From positions 248,001-312,000 of the forward strand of contig QXPY01000002.1 of NCBI GenBank assembly GCA_003583745.1: a stretch of DNA of 64,000 bases. The letters run 5' to 3'. The translations under genes were made by a program, and so were the position numbers. Origin of the DNA: Rhodocyclales bacterium GT-UBC (GTDB lineage: Bacteria; Pseudomonadota; Gammaproteobacteria; Burkholderiales; Rhodocyclaceae). The notes under the pieces were generated by a model, which saw only the letters and a program-made list of their open reading frames with translations, was not told where the DNA came from and searched no databases. Position 1 is the first letter of the stretch. Each line of letters opens with the position of its first letter. Below, piece after piece: positions 41,317 to 50,959 of the stretch.

Positions 41317-41403
41317 GGCGGTTTTGCCTCGCCAAGAAGGGGGCCGTTCGCTCAAGGAACGACAACAACCCCTCATTCCAACATCGATTTGACCGGAGAA
41401 CCC

Positions 41404-42558
41404 ATGCAACGCGTTTCCAAAACACTCGCCCTCATTGGCGCGCTGTCCTGCGCTGGCCTGGCCCAGGCGGCCGACATCAAGCTCGGTGTCGCCGAAGCCC
41501 TGACCGGTGGCGCGGCCCAATACGGCGTCGCCATCCGCAACGGTTTCCAGTTGGCAGCCGAAGAAATCAATGCCAAAGGCGGCATCAACGGCAACAAGAT
41601 CCAACTGATCATCGAGGACGAGCAGGCCAAGAAGGAAGAAGGCATCAACGTTTTCAAGAAACTGATTTTCCAGGACAAGGTCCTGATGGTCTTCGGCCCG
41701 ACGCTGTCCAACTCGATGTTCGCTGCCGCCCCCGTCGCCAATGCCGCCAAGACCGTCGTCTTCGGCACCTCGAACACCGCCAACGGCATCACCGACATTG
41801 GGCCCTACGTCTTCCGCAACTCGGTCATGGAATCCGACGTCCTGCCGGTCACCGTCGCCACCGCCACCAAGCACTACAAGCTGAAGCAGGTCGCCGTCAT
41901 TTACGGCAACGACGATGCCTTCACCAAGAGCGGCTACGACGTCTTCAAGAAGGTACTCGAAGACCAGAAGCTGCCGGTCACCAACACCGAGACCTACGTC
42001 AAGGGCGATGTCGACTTCAAGGCCCAGCTGACCAAGATCAAGGGCGGCAACCCGGATGCCATCATCTGCTCCTGCCTGGCCGAAGAAGCCGCCAACATCA
42101 TGCTGCAGGCCCGCGGCCTGGGCATCAAGGCGCCGTTCATCGGTGGCAACGGCTTCAACTCGCCGAAGCTGTTCGAGATCTCCAAGCTGGCCGGCGAAGG
42201 CACCTTCGTCGGCAGCCCGTGGGCCAACACCAATCCGGCCCCGGTCAACAAGGCCTTCGTCGCCGCCTACGACAAGAAGTTCGGTGGCGAACCGAACCAG
42301 TTTGCCGCCCAGGCCTACGATGCGCTGCACATCGTTGCCGCCGCGCTCAAGGACGTCAAGCTCAGCGGCGACCTGAATGCCGACCGCGAAACCCTGAAGA
42401 ACACCCTGCCCAAAGCCACGCTGAACGGCGTCACCGGCGCCTTCAAGTTCCGCCCTGCCGTCACCAAGACCGGCAAGCCGGGCGGTTGGGATGCCGACCA
42501 GAAGCCTTTCATCTACCTGGTCAAGGGCGGCAAGTTCACGCTCTACGAAACCAAGTAA
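41404..42558 (+). CDS. ABC transporter substrate-binding protein (LivJ/LivK family)
   Basis: 384 residues: signal peptide cleaved near AQA-AD (residues 22-23) and a periplasmic binding fold with ADIKLGVAEALTGGAAQYGV and NGFQLAAEEINAKGGINGNK, the usual Leu/Ile/Val-binding-protein opening. The start at 41404 follows CCGGAGAA. A stable hairpin separates it from its permease genes, which commonly allows higher expression of the binding protein. The ligand may be a branched-chain amino acid or another carboxylate; the four downstream genes complete the importer. Confidence 0.9.
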   Translation: MQRVSKTLALIGALSCAGLAQAADIKLGVAEALTGGAAQYGVAIRNGFQLAAEEINAKGGINGNKIQLIIEDEQAKKEEGINVFKKLIFQDKVLMVFGPTLSNSMFAAAPVANAAKTVVFGTSNTANGITDIGPYVFRNSVMESDVLPVTVATATKHYKLKQVAVIYGNDDAFTKSGYDVFKKVLEDQKLPVTNTETYVKGDVDFKAQLTKIKGGNPDAIICSCLAEEAANIMLQARGLGIKAPFIGGNGFNSPKLFEISKLAGEGTFVGSPWANTNPAPVNKAFVAAYDKKFGGEPNQFAAQAYDALHIVAAALKDVKLSGDLNADRETLKNTLPKATLNGVTGAFKFRPAVTKTGKPGGWDADQKPFIYLVKGGKFTLYETK

Positions 42559-42575
42559 GTCGTTTTACCCTGGCC

Positions 42576-42603
42576 AGCGGGGCGGATGAAAATCTGCCCC
42601 GCT
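42576..42603 (+). terminator. Intercistronic hairpin (partial terminator)
   Basis: AGCGGGGCGGAT pairs with ATCTGCCCCGCT (one G-U pair) around a GAAA loop, followed by a short T-rich tail. Its place between binding-protein and permease genes suggests attenuation or 3'-end stabilisation of the livJ mRNA. Confidence 0.6.
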
Positions 42604-42634
42604 TTGCTTGTGGACCTACCTACGGAATGCTCCG

Positions 42635-43516
42635 ATGCTCGAACAACAACTCCTCAACGCCTTGACGCTCGGTAGCGTCTACGCGCTGTTCGCCCTGGGT
42701 TTCACCCTGGTCTTCGGCGTGCTGGCGGTGATCAACCTCGCCCACGGCGCGGTTTTCATGGTCGGCAGCTACGCCGCCCTGGCCATGGTCTCGCACCTCA
42801 ACGCCCCGCTCTGGGTCGCCATGCTCGGCGCCATGCTGGGCAGCGGCATCGTCGGCCTGCTGGTCGACGTGCTGATCCTCAAGCCCTTGCGCGCCCGCAA
42901 CGCCCCCCACCTGGCCCCGATGATCGCCACCATCGGCGTCGGCATCATGCTGACCAGCTCCGCCCAGGGCCTGTTCGGCGCCGAAGTGCTGCGCTTCCCG
43001 GAAGACATCCTGCCGGCCGGTGAATTCCTGGTCGGCGACGTCCATGTCCGCGCCCTCGAAATTGCCATCGTCGCCATCGCCTTCCTGCTCATGGCCGTGC
43101 TCTTCGTCACCCTGAAGCGCACCCAGCTCGGCCGCGCCCTGCGCGCCATCGCCGAGTCGCCGAAAGCCGCCTACCTGCTCGGCATCAACGTCGAAGGCCT
43201 GTTCCACGTCACCTCCTTCGTCACCGCCGCACTGGGCGGCATCGCCGGCGTGCTGATCGGCCTCAATTTCAACGCAATCACGCCGCAGATGGGCCAGCCG
43301 ATGCTGCACAAGGGCATCGCCGTAATCATCCTGGGCGGCATGGGCGACATCCGTGGCGCCCTGATCGGCGGCCTCTTCCTCGGTTTCGCCGAAGTCATCA
43401 GCAAGGCCTACCTGTCGAGCCAGATGGGCGACGCGGTGGCCTTCGGCCTGCTCTTCCTGATCCTGCTGGTTCGCCCCTCCGGCCTGTTCGGCCGCAAGCT
43501 GGAAAGGAAAGCGTAA
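42635..43516 (+). CDS. livH: ABC permease LivH
   Basis: 293 residues, eight membrane helices. Signature segments are LNALTLGSVYALFALGFTLV, LAVINLAHGAVFMVGSYAAL and the cytoplasmic coupling loop QLGRALRAIAESPKAAYLLG. The start at 42635 (MLEQQLLNAL) is the family start; an in-frame Met nine residues earlier lacks an RBS. It heterodimerises with LivM, whose gene overlaps its stop by one base. Confidence 0.92.
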   Translation: MLEQQLLNALTLGSVYALFALGFTLVFGVLAVINLAHGAVFMVGSYAALAMVSHLNAPLWVAMLGAMLGSGIVGLLVDVLILKPLRARNAPHLAPMIATIGVGIMLTSSAQGLFGAEVLRFPEDILPAGEFLVGDVHVRALEIAIVAIAFLLMAVLFVTLKRTQLGRALRAIAESPKAAYLLGINVEGLFHVTSFVTAALGGIAGVLIGLNFNAITPQMGQPMLHKGIAVIILGGMGDIRGALIGGLFLGFAEVISKAYLSSQMGDAVAFGLLFLILLVRPSGLFGRKLERKA

Positions 43517-44379
43517 TGGAATGGTTTAACGATTTCTGGTCCACCTACAGCACCCTGGTGTTCACGGTGGGCGTCCACGCCCTGCTCGCCCTGTCGATCT
43601 GGCTGACCCTGTCATGCGGCCTGCTCTCGCTGGCCAACGCCGCCTTCATGGGCGTCGGCGCCTACGTCGCGGCGCTGCTCACGGTCAATCTCGAATGGTC
43701 CTTCCCGGCCGTGCTGCTGGCCGGCGCCGTCACGCCGGCCCTGGTCGCCCTGCTCATCGGCGCTCCGGTGCTGCGCCTCTCCGGCGTCTATCTGGCCATG
43801 GCAACGCTGGCCTTCGGCGAGGTGGTGCGCATCACCATCCTCAACCTGGAGATCACCGGCGGGCCGGAAGGCCTCAACGGCATTCCGCTGATCACCGAAG
43901 GCTGGCACATCGTACTGATCCTCGCCGTCACCATCTATAGCCTGGCCCGCCTGCGCCGTTCCAAGATCGGCCGCGCCTTCGAGGCGATCAAGGAAGACGA
44001 GATCGCCGCCCGCCTGATGGGGATCAACGTCGACCGCTACAAGCTGCTCGCCTTCACGCTCGGCGCCTTCATCGCCGGCCTGGCCGGCGCCCTCAACGCC
44101 CACTTCACCTTCTTCATCAGCCCGCGCGAATACGGCTTCGAGAATGCGGTGGACATCCTGACCATGGCCGTGCTCGGCGGCACCACGACGCTGATCGGCC
44201 CGATGCTGGGCGGCACCATCCTGACCCTGCTGCCGGAACTGCTGCGCTCGCTGCACGACTTCCGGTCGCTGGTCAATGGCGCCGTGCTGATCCTGGTCGT
44301 CCTCTTCCTGCCCAAGGGCATCTGGGAACCGCGCCGCATCCGTGCCTTCTTCGGCCGCAACAAGGGAGACCAGGCATGA
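43516..44379 (+). CDS. livM: ABC permease LivM
   Basis: 287 residues with LivM hallmarks: CGLLSLANAAFMGVGAYVAA, LRLSGVYLAMATLAFGEVVR and the coupling loop KIGRAFEAIKEDEIAARLMG. It is shorter than E. coli LivM, as is common outside enterobacteria. The livG gene overlaps by ATGA. Confidence 0.92.
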   Translation: MEWFNDFWSTYSTLVFTVGVHALLALSIWLTLSCGLLSLANAAFMGVGAYVAALLTVNLEWSFPAVLLAGAVTPALVALLIGAPVLRLSGVYLAMATLAFGEVVRITILNLEITGGPEGLNGIPLITEGWHIVLILAVTIYSLARLRRSKIGRAFEAIKEDEIAARLMGINVDRYKLLAFTLGAFIAGLAGALNAHFTFFISPREYGFENAVDILTMAVLGGTTTLIGPMLGGTILTLLPELLRSLHDFRSLVNGAVLILVVLFLPKGIWEPRRIRAFFGRNKGDQA

Positions 44380-45152
44380 GCGCCGCCAATCTGCTTTCCA
44401 TCCGCCATGTCGGCAAACACTTCGGCGGCCTGCACGTGTTGCAGGACGTCAGTTTCGAAGTGCCGGCCGGCAGCATCTACGGCCTGATCGGCCCGAACGG
44501 CGCCGGCAAGACGACCGTCTTCAACCTGATCACCGGCCTGCTGACGCCGAGCGCCGGCAGCATCGATTTCCAGGGCGCCAGCCTGATCGGCCAGCAAGCA
44601 CACCAAATCACCCATCGCGGCATCGCCCGGACCTTCCAGAACATCCGCATCTTCAAGGAAATGGACTTGCTGGAAAACGTCATGGTCGGCATGCACGAGC
44701 ACCTCAACTACGGCCCGCTCGCCCTGCTGCTCAACAGCGGCGCCTGCCGTGCCGCCGAGAAGCGGGCCCGCGAACGCGCCCTCGAGCTGCTCTCCTGGGT
44801 CGGCCTCGACCACAAGGCCGACATGCTGGCCGACAACCTCTCCTACGGCGACCAGCGCAAGCTCGAATTCGCCCGGGCGCTGGCCACCGAACCCAAGCTG
44901 CTGCTGCTCGACGAACCGGTCGCCGGCATGAATCCGTCGGAAAAGACCATCCTGATGGAAGAAATCAACAATATCCGCAATCGTGGCTACGGCGTTTTCA
45001 TGATCGAACACGACATGCGCTTCGTGATGGGCCTGTGCGACCGCATCGCCGTGCTCAACTTCGGCCGCATCATTGCCGAAGGCACGCCGGACGAGGTCCG
45101 CAACAATCCGGAAGTGATCGAAGCCTATCTCGGCAAGGAGGATGCAGCATGA
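44376..45152 (+). CDS. livG: ABC transporter ATP-binding protein LivG
   Basis: 258 residues. Walker A GPNGAGKTT, the signature variant LSYGDQRKLEFARAL, Walker B LLLLDEPVAGMNP and the LivG C-terminal extension ending NPEVIEAYLG are present. It powers import with LivF. ATGA overlaps connect livM, livG and livF. Confidence 0.93.
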   Translation: MSAANLLSIRHVGKHFGGLHVLQDVSFEVPAGSIYGLIGPNGAGKTTVFNLITGLLTPSAGSIDFQGASLIGQQAHQITHRGIARTFQNIRIFKEMDLLENVMVGMHEHLNYGPLALLLNSGACRAAEKRARERALELLSWVGLDHKADMLADNLSYGDQRKLEFARALATEPKLLLLDEPVAGMNPSEKTILMEEINNIRNRGYGVFMIEHDMRFVMGLCDRIAVLNFGRIIAEGTPDEVRNNPEVIEAYLGKEDAA

Positions 45153-45862
45153 GCGTGATCCTGCGCGTACACGACCTGTCTGTCGCCTACGGCCACATCG
45201 AGGCGGTCAAGGGCATCAACTTTCACCTCAATAGCGGCGAGATTACCGCTCTGGTCGGCGCCAACGGGGCCGGCAAGAGCACCACGCTGCTCGCCGTCTC
45301 CGGCCTACTCAAGCCGGCGCGCGGCAAGATCGAGTTCGAAGGCGAGGACATTTCCCACCTGTCGCCGCACCAGATCGTCCAGCGCGGCGTCGTCCAGGTT
45401 GCCGAAGGGCGGGCCATCCTGACCACGCTGACTGTCGCCGAGAACCTGCAACTCGGTGCCTACACCCGCCAGGACAAAACCGGCATCGCCAGTTCGCTGG
45501 AAGAGGTGTACCACCTGTTCCCCCGCCTCAAGGATCGCGCCGAACAGTTCGCCGGCAACCTGTCCGGCGGCGAGCAGCAGATGCTGGCGATCGGCCGGGC
45601 GCTGATGGCCAAGCCCAAGCTCCTGCTGCTCGACGAACCGTCGATGGGCCTGGCGCCGCTGATGGTGCAGGAAATCTTCCGTACCGTCGTCGAAATCAAC
45701 CGCGCCGGCCTGAGCATCCTGCTGGTCGAGCAAAACGTCCGCCAGGCCTTGAAGATCGCCCGCCACGGCTACGTCATCGAAACCGGCAAGGTCGTGCTCA
45801 CCGACTCCGGCGAGAACCTGCTCGCCAACCCGCAGGTCGAAGCCGCCTACCTCGGCGGCTGA
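45149..45862 (+). CDS. livF: ABC transporter ATP-binding protein LivF
   Basis: 237 residues. Walker A GANGAGKST, signature LSGGEQQMLAIGRAL, Walker B LLLLDEPSMGLAP and LLVEQNVRQAL. The start at 45149 overlaps the livG stop by ATGA. It is the last gene of the operon; a hairpin follows 7 bases after the stop. Confidence 0.93.
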   Translation: MSVILRVHDLSVAYGHIEAVKGINFHLNSGEITALVGANGAGKSTTLLAVSGLLKPARGKIEFEGEDISHLSPHQIVQRGVVQVAEGRAILTTLTVAENLQLGAYTRQDKTGIASSLEEVYHLFPRLKDRAEQFAGNLSGGEQQMLAIGRALMAKPKLLLLDEPSMGLAPLMVQEIFRTVVEINRAGLSILLVEQNVRQALKIARHGYVIETGKVVLTDSGENLLANPQVEAAYLGG

Positions 45863-45869
45863 TCGGACA

Positions 45870-45895
45870 GCGGGCCAATCAACCGATTGGCCCGC
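45870..45895 (+). terminator. Hairpin terminator after livF
   Basis: GCGGGCCAAT pairs perfectly with ATTGGCCCGC around CAACCG. The T run is poor, but the position 7 bases after the livF stop supports termination. Confidence 0.6.
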
Positions 45896-45984
45896 GCCTC
45901 CATTTCCGGGCAGCCCCTACTCTGCCAAGTTGGCCGTCCAGGCAACACGCTACAATCGCAGCACCAACACGTCACCCGCCCCCC

Positions 45985-46872
45985 ATGCGTCCTTACCGTT
46001 CCGAATATTTCGACCTGCCCGACTTGCGCCTGCACATCCGCCGCTGGGGCAATCCAGAAGCCCCGACCTTGTTCCTGCTGCACGGCTGGATGGACGTTTC
46101 CGCTTCCTTCCAGTTCGTTGTCGACGAACTGCAGCACGACTGGAACATCGTCGCCCCCGACTGGCGGGGTTTCGGTCCATCCGACTGGCTGCACCGGCCG
46201 TATTTCTTTGCCGAGCACCTCGGCGATCTCGAAGCCCTGCTCGACCACTATGCCCCCACCGGTCAGGTCCAGTTGGTCGGCCACAGCATGGGCGGCATCA
46301 TCGCCTGCCTCTATGCCGGCATCCGCCCGGAGCGGGTCGAGCGCGTCGTTTCTCTGGAAGGCTTCGGCATCGCGCCGATGCAGGCCGAAATGGCGCCCGA
46401 ACGCTACCAGCAATGGCTGGGCACGCTGAAAAAGCCGCCGCGCATGCATGCCTACCCGGACCGAGCCTCCTTCACCCGCCGCCTGATGAAAACCGACCCT
46501 TACCTGACGCCGGAGCGGGCCGATTTTCTTTCCCGCCACCTGGCCCGCGTCGGCGATGGCGAAACCAAGAGCGGCCAGCGCCGGCACGGCATCATCTGGA
46601 ATGGCGATGCCTGGCACAAAGCCTTCTCGCCCTACCTCTTCCGCCTGGAGGAGTCGATGGCGATCTGGCGCAACATCACTTGCCCGGTACTTTGGGTGGC
46701 CGGCCGCCAATCCTGGGTCATCCGCGATTTCGCCGCCCGGCCGGGCGACTGGGAGGCGCGTCAGGCCTGCTTCGCCAAGCTCGAGGAAGCCTGGATCGAG
46801 AACAGCGACCACATGCTGCACCACGACCAGCCGGCCGAAGTGGCCCGCCTGATCGAAAGCTTCCTGACCTGA
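45985..46872 (+). CDS. Alpha/beta-fold hydrolase
   Basis: 295 residues. The oxyanion region is LLHGWMD (31-37), the nucleophile elbow GHSMGG gives Ser101, and the catalytic His is in NSDHMLHHDQP near the C-terminus. It is probably a cytoplasmic esterase or C-C hydrolase; the sequence gives no substrate. It stands 16 bases before chrA, which may share its transcript. Confidence 0.85.
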   Translation: MRPYRSEYFDLPDLRLHIRRWGNPEAPTLFLLHGWMDVSASFQFVVDELQHDWNIVAPDWRGFGPSDWLHRPYFFAEHLGDLEALLDHYAPTGQVQLVGHSMGGIIACLYAGIRPERVERVVSLEGFGIAPMQAEMAPERYQQWLGTLKKPPRMHAYPDRASFTRRLMKTDPYLTPERADFLSRHLARVGDGETKSGQRRHGIIWNGDAWHKAFSPYLFRLEESMAIWRNITCPVLWVAGRQSWVIRDFAARPGDWEARQACFAKLEEAWIENSDHMLHHDQPAEVARLIESFLT

Positions 46873-46888
46873 GCCCAGGCCCTCGTCC

Positions 46889-48250
46889 ATGCCCGACAGA
46901 TCCGCCGCCAACGAGCTCGCAACACCGCCCGTGCCGGTCGGCTTCTGGGAGGCCTTCCGCTTCTGGCTGAAACTGGGCTGCATCAGTTTCGGCGGTCCGG
47001 CCGGACAAATCGCGCTGATGCACCAGGAGCTGGTCGAACGCCGCCGCTGGATTTCGGAGCGTCGCTTCCTGCATGCCCTCAACTACTGCATGCTGCTGCC
47101 CGGTCCGGAGGCGCAGCAACTGGCCACCTATATCGGCTGGCTGATGCACCGCAGCTGGGGCGGCATCATTGCCGGCGCGCTGTTCGTGCTGCCCTCCCTG
47201 TTCATCCTGATCCTGCTTTCCTGGCTCTACATCGCCTTCGGCCATACCGCCCTGATCGACGGGCTGTTCTACGGCATCAAGCCGGCGGTCACCGCCATCG
47301 TGCTGCAGGCCGCCCATCGCATCGGCGGCCGCGCCCTGAAGAACGGCGCTCTGTGGGCGATCGCTGCCGCCTCCTTCGTTGCCATCTTTGTTTTCGCACT
47401 GCCCTTTCCGGCCATCGTGCTCGCCGCCGGCCTGATCGGGTACTTCGGCGGCCGGCTGGCGCCGGGCAAGTTCAGTCTCGGCGGTGGCCACGGCAACAGC
47501 CAGCAGTCATTCGGCCCAGCCCTGATCGATGACCGGACGCCGACGCCGGAACATGCCCGCTTCAGTTGGGAAAAGCTGATCCAGGTCGGCATTCTCGGTG
47601 CGCTGCTCTGGCTGCTGCCGATGGGCCTGCTCAGCGCCGCCTGGGGTTGGGAACACCCGCTGACCCAGATGGGCTGGTTCTTCTCGAAAGCGGCCCTGCT
47701 CACCTTCGGCGGCGCCTATGCCGTGCTGCCCTATGTCTATCAGGGTGCGGTCGGCCACTACGGCTGGCTGACCCCGACCCAGATGATCGACGGCCTGGCG
47801 CTCGGCGAAACGACGCCGGGGCCGCTGATCATGGTGGTCACCTTCGTCGGCTTCGTCGGCGGCTACGTCAAGGCGCTGTTCGGCCCGGATAGCCTGTTCC
47901 TGGCTGGGACCGTGGCGGCGATGATTGTCACCTGGTTCACTTTCCTGCCTTCGTTCATTTTCATCCTGGCCGGTGGACCGCTGGTCGAGCGCACGCACAA
48001 CGACCTCAAGTTTACGGCCCCGCTGACTGCGATCACCGCCGCCGTCGTCGGCGTCATCCTCAATCTGGCCTTGTTCTTCGGCTACCATGTGCTGTGGCCA
48101 AATGGCTTTGCCGGCAGCATCGACTGGATTTCCCTGGCCATCGCACTGGCCGCCGCACTGGCCTTGTTCCGCTACAAGCAAAGCGTCATCCGGGTGATTG
48201 CCGCCTGCGCAGTGATCGGCTTCCTGCTCCGAATCATGGTGCCAGGCTGA
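46889..48250 (+). CDS. chrA: Chromate transporter ChrA (two-domain)
   Basis: 453 residues with two homologous CHR halves, about 20-190 and 235-450. The N-half shows LKLGCISFGGPAGQIALMHQ and LPGPEAQQLATYIGW. The C-half shows LLTFGGAYAVLPYVYQG and LGETTPGPLIMVVTFVGFVGG. Long-chain CHR proteins export chromate, and perhaps sulfate, driven by the membrane potential. No chrB regulator or other resistance gene is adjacent, so its natural role may be different. Confidence 0.9.
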   Translation: MPDRSAANELATPPVPVGFWEAFRFWLKLGCISFGGPAGQIALMHQELVERRRWISERRFLHALNYCMLLPGPEAQQLATYIGWLMHRSWGGIIAGALFVLPSLFILILLSWLYIAFGHTALIDGLFYGIKPAVTAIVLQAAHRIGGRALKNGALWAIAAASFVAIFVFALPFPAIVLAAGLIGYFGGRLAPGKFSLGGGHGNSQQSFGPALIDDRTPTPEHARFSWEKLIQVGILGALLWLLPMGLLSAAWGWEHPLTQMGWFFSKAALLTFGGAYAVLPYVYQGAVGHYGWLTPTQMIDGLALGETTPGPLIMVVTFVGFVGGYVKALFGPDSLFLAGTVAAMIVTWFTFLPSFIFILAGGPLVERTHNDLKFTAPLTAITAAVVGVILNLALFFGYHVLWPNGFAGSIDWISLAIALAAALALFRYKQSVIRVIAACAVIGFLLRIMVPG

Positions 48251-48320
48251 ATCAAGCCTGGCTCTTGGCGATTTTTCACCTAATCTGAAAAGAACACATC
48301 TGCCCTAAACCACGCCCGTC

Positions 48321-48878
48321 ATGATCATCTCCAGCGCCAGCTATTCGATGACCAGTTACCCCAGCGCAACGAGCCAGGCCTCGTCGCGCCAGGCGGGTTC
48401 GGCCCAGGCTGGCGGCAAGCTCAGCCCGGAAGAACAGGCTCAGGTCGACAAGCTCAAGGCGAGGGATCAGCAGGTCCGGCAGCATGAACAGGCCCACCTC
48501 GCGGCATCGGGCGGCCTGGCCACCTCGGGCGCCAGCTATACCTACCAGAAAGGCCCGGACGGCGTGAATTACGCCATCGGCGGCGAGGTTAACATCAACA
48601 CCTCGCCGGGCCGTACGCCGGAAGAAACTATCCGCCGTGCCGAAACCATCCGCGCCGCCGCCCTGGCCCCGGCCGACCCGTCCGGCCAGGATCGGGCCGT
48701 TGCTGCCAGTGCCGAAAAAATGGCCCAGGAAGCGCGAAGTGAATTGGCGCAGCAAAGCACCGCCACGCCCGGCAAAGGCGAAGATAGCCCGACTGCTGAC
48801 ACGCAAAAGAGCGAACTCGAACGTTTGTACAACGGCGCCGCCCCGCGCAGTGGCAATCTGCTCAACGCCTTTGCCTGA
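48321..48878 (+). CDS. SprA-related putative metallopeptidase
   Basis: 185 residues. The core contains HEQAHLAASGG (His55, Glu56, His59), a zincin-like HExxH that is conserved in this SprA-related/CatM family, followed by TSGASYTYQKGPDGVNYAIGG and the SPGRTPEETIRRAETIRAAAL helix. The N-terminal 45 and C-terminal 45 residues are low-complexity. There is no signal peptide. Biological role and proteolytic activity are unproven. It converges with recG, 5 bases between stops. Confidence 0.8.
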   Translation: MIISSASYSMTSYPSATSQASSRQAGSAQAGGKLSPEEQAQVDKLKARDQQVRQHEQAHLAASGGLATSGASYTYQKGPDGVNYAIGGEVNINTSPGRTPEETIRRAETIRAAALAPADPSGQDRAVAASAEKMAQEARSELAQQSTATPGKGEDSPTADTQKSELERLYNGAAPRSGNLLNAFA

Positions 48879-48883
48879 GTCGT

Positions 48884-50959
48884 TCAGGACTTGAGGAGTT
48901 CCTCGCGCGAACCGAGCCAGCGCCTGAGATGGCGTTCGGCCAGATCCGGGTGTTCGGTGAGCATTTCCTCGGCCACCGTCCGCGCCATCTCGACCAGGTC
49001 GGCGTCCATTTCCAGATCGGCATAGCGCAGCAGGGGCACGCCGCTCTGCCGGCTGCCGACGAATTCGCCGGGGCCGCGAATCTGCAGGTCCTGACGGGCG
49101 ATCTCGAAGCCGTCGGTATGTTCGTAGATGATTTTCAGGCGCTGGCGGGCGATTTCGCCGAGCGGCCCGGCGTAGATCAGCACGCAGCTCGACTCGTACT
49201 GGCCGCGCCCGACCCGCCCCCGCAGCTGGTGCAGTTGCGACAGGCCGAAGCGTTCGGCATGCTCGATCACCATCATGCTGGCATTCGGCACGTCGACGCC
49301 GACTTCGATCACCGTCGTCGCCACCAGCACGTCGATCTCACCGGCGGCGAAGGCAGCCATCACCGCCTGCTTTTCGTCGACCTTCAAGCGGCCATGCACC
49401 AGGCCAACGCTCAGGTCGGCCAGGTCTTCCGACAATTGCTGGTAGGTATCCTGGGCCGTCTGCAATTGCAGGGCCTCCGATTCCTCGATCAGCGGGCACA
49501 CCCAGTAGGCCTGGCGGCCTTCCTCGACGGACTTGCGGATGAAGCCGACCACATCGTCGCGCCGGCTGTCGGCGACCAGGCGCGTCTTGATCGGCGTCCG
49601 TCCCGGCGGCAGTTCGTCGAGCACGGTGACATCGAGGTCGGCGTAATAGCTCATCGCCAGCGTGCGCGGGATCGGCGTCGCCGACATCATCAACTGGTGC
49701 GGGTTGCTGCCTTTCTTGCGCAGGGCCAGGCGCTGGGCGACGCCGAAGCGGTGCTGTTCATCGACGATGGCCAGGCCGAGCCGGGCGAAATCGACGCCAT
49801 CCTGGATCAGCGCGTGGGTGCCCACCACCAGTTGCGCCTCGGCTGCCGTCGCGGCGAGTTGCTCGCGCTTGGCTTTCGACTTGAGGCTGCCCGACAGCCA
49901 GGCGACCTTGACGCCGAGTGGCTCGAGCCAGCCCTTGAGTTTCAGGTAATGCTGCTCGGCCAGGATTTCGGTCGGCGCCATGAAGGCGGCCTGCCAACCG
50001 GCCGAGATCGCCTGACAGGCAGCGAGCGCGGCAACGATGGTCTTGCCGGCCCCGACATCGCCCTGCAACAGGCGCTGCATCGGGTAAGGCTGGGCCAGGT
50101 CGTCGGCAATCTCCGCCATCGCCCGCAACTGGGCGCCGGTCAGTCCGAACGGCAACTGGTCGAGCAGACGGGCACCGAGATCATCCTGCGCCACCAGCAC
50201 CGGCGCCCCCTGCTCGCGCCGGGCCAGGTAGGCGCGGCGCAGCGAGAGTTGCTGGGCCAGCACTTCGTCGAACTTGACCCGCCGCCAGGCCGGGTGGTTG
50301 CGGGCATGCAGCGTCGCCAGTGCGGTGCCCGGCGGCGGCGCATGCAGGAAGCGCAGGCTGCGCGCCAGACCGGGCAGCTTGAGGCGCTGCCGCAAGCCTT
50401 CGTCGAGCGTTTCCGACAGATCGCCATTGGCCAGCGCCCGCCCGATCAGTTTCTGTAAGGCCGAATTGACCAGCCCGGCGGTGGTCGGATAGACCGGCGT
50501 CAATTCGGTGGCCAGGGGCTCGTCGCCGACGACCTTGCGAAAGCGCGGGTGCACCATCTCGGCGCCGAAAAAGCCACCGCGCACCTCGCCGAAGGCACGA
50601 ATCTTCGCCCCGGCGCTCATCATCGCCTGCTGGTTGGGATAGAAGCTGAAGAAGCGCATGATCAGTTCGCCGCTGTCATCGTAGGCGCGCACCACCATCT
50701 GCCGACGCGGCCGGAACTGCACTTCGCAACTGCTTACCAGCACTTCGACCAGCACCGGCTCGCCCCAGGGGGCTTCGGCCACCGGGGTCAGGCGGGTTTC
50801 ATCCTCGTAGCGTAAAGGCAGGTGCACCAGCAAATCGGCCTCGCTATGGAGGCCGATCTTTGCCAGTTTCTTGAGCAGCGCTTCCGACGCCCGAATCGGC
50901 GGCGAGACTGGCGAAGATGCCGGAGGGGATGCCGGGGCCGGGGCCCCGTTCGCACTCAT
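48884..50959 (-). CDS. recG: ATP-dependent DNA helicase RecG
   Basis: 691 residues. The N-terminal wedge/OB domain (about 25-250) binds branched DNA. Superfamily 2 helicase motifs follow: Walker A GDVGAGKT, motif II DEQHRFG, motif III SATPIPRT and motif VI QLRGRVGRG. RecG remodels stalled forks and Holliday junctions. The first 25 residues are a Pro/Ala/Ser tail of uncertain use. Its ATG overlaps the stop of the ridA gene, so the two are cotranscribed. Confidence 0.97.
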   Translation of the reverse strand: MSANGAPAPASPPASSPVSPPIRASEALLKKLAKIGLHSEADLLVHLPLRYEDETRLTPVAEAPWGEPVLVEVLVSSCEVQFRPRRQMVVRAYDDSGELIMRFFSFYPNQQAMMSAGAKIRAFGEVRGGFFGAEMVHPRFRKVVGDEPLATELTPVYPTTAGLVNSALQKLIGRALANGDLSETLDEGLRQRLKLPGLARSLRFLHAPPPGTALATLHARNHPAWRRVKFDEVLAQQLSLRRAYLARREQGAPVLVAQDDLGARLLDQLPFGLTGAQLRAMAEIADDLAQPYPMQRLLQGDVGAGKTIVAALAACQAISAGWQAAFMAPTEILAEQHYLKLKGWLEPLGVKVAWLSGSLKSKAKREQLAATAAEAQLVVGTHALIQDGVDFARLGLAIVDEQHRFGVAQRLALRKKGSNPHQLMMSATPIPRTLAMSYYADLDVTVLDELPPGRTPIKTRLVADSRRDDVVGFIRKSVEEGRQAYWVCPLIEESEALQLQTAQDTYQQLSEDLADLSVGLVHGRLKVDEKQAVMAAFAAGEIDVLVATTVIEVGVDVPNASMMVIEHAERFGLSQLHQLRGRVGRGQYESSCVLIYAGPLGEIARQRLKIIYEHTDGFEIARQDLQIRGPGEFVGSRQSGVPLLRYADLEMDADLVEMARTVAEEMLTEHPDLAERHLRRWLGSREELLKS

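Noticed and set aside
48929..50458. 509-codon plus-strand frame opposite recG
   Set aside because: Shadow of a complete recG gene with all helicase motifs on the other strand.
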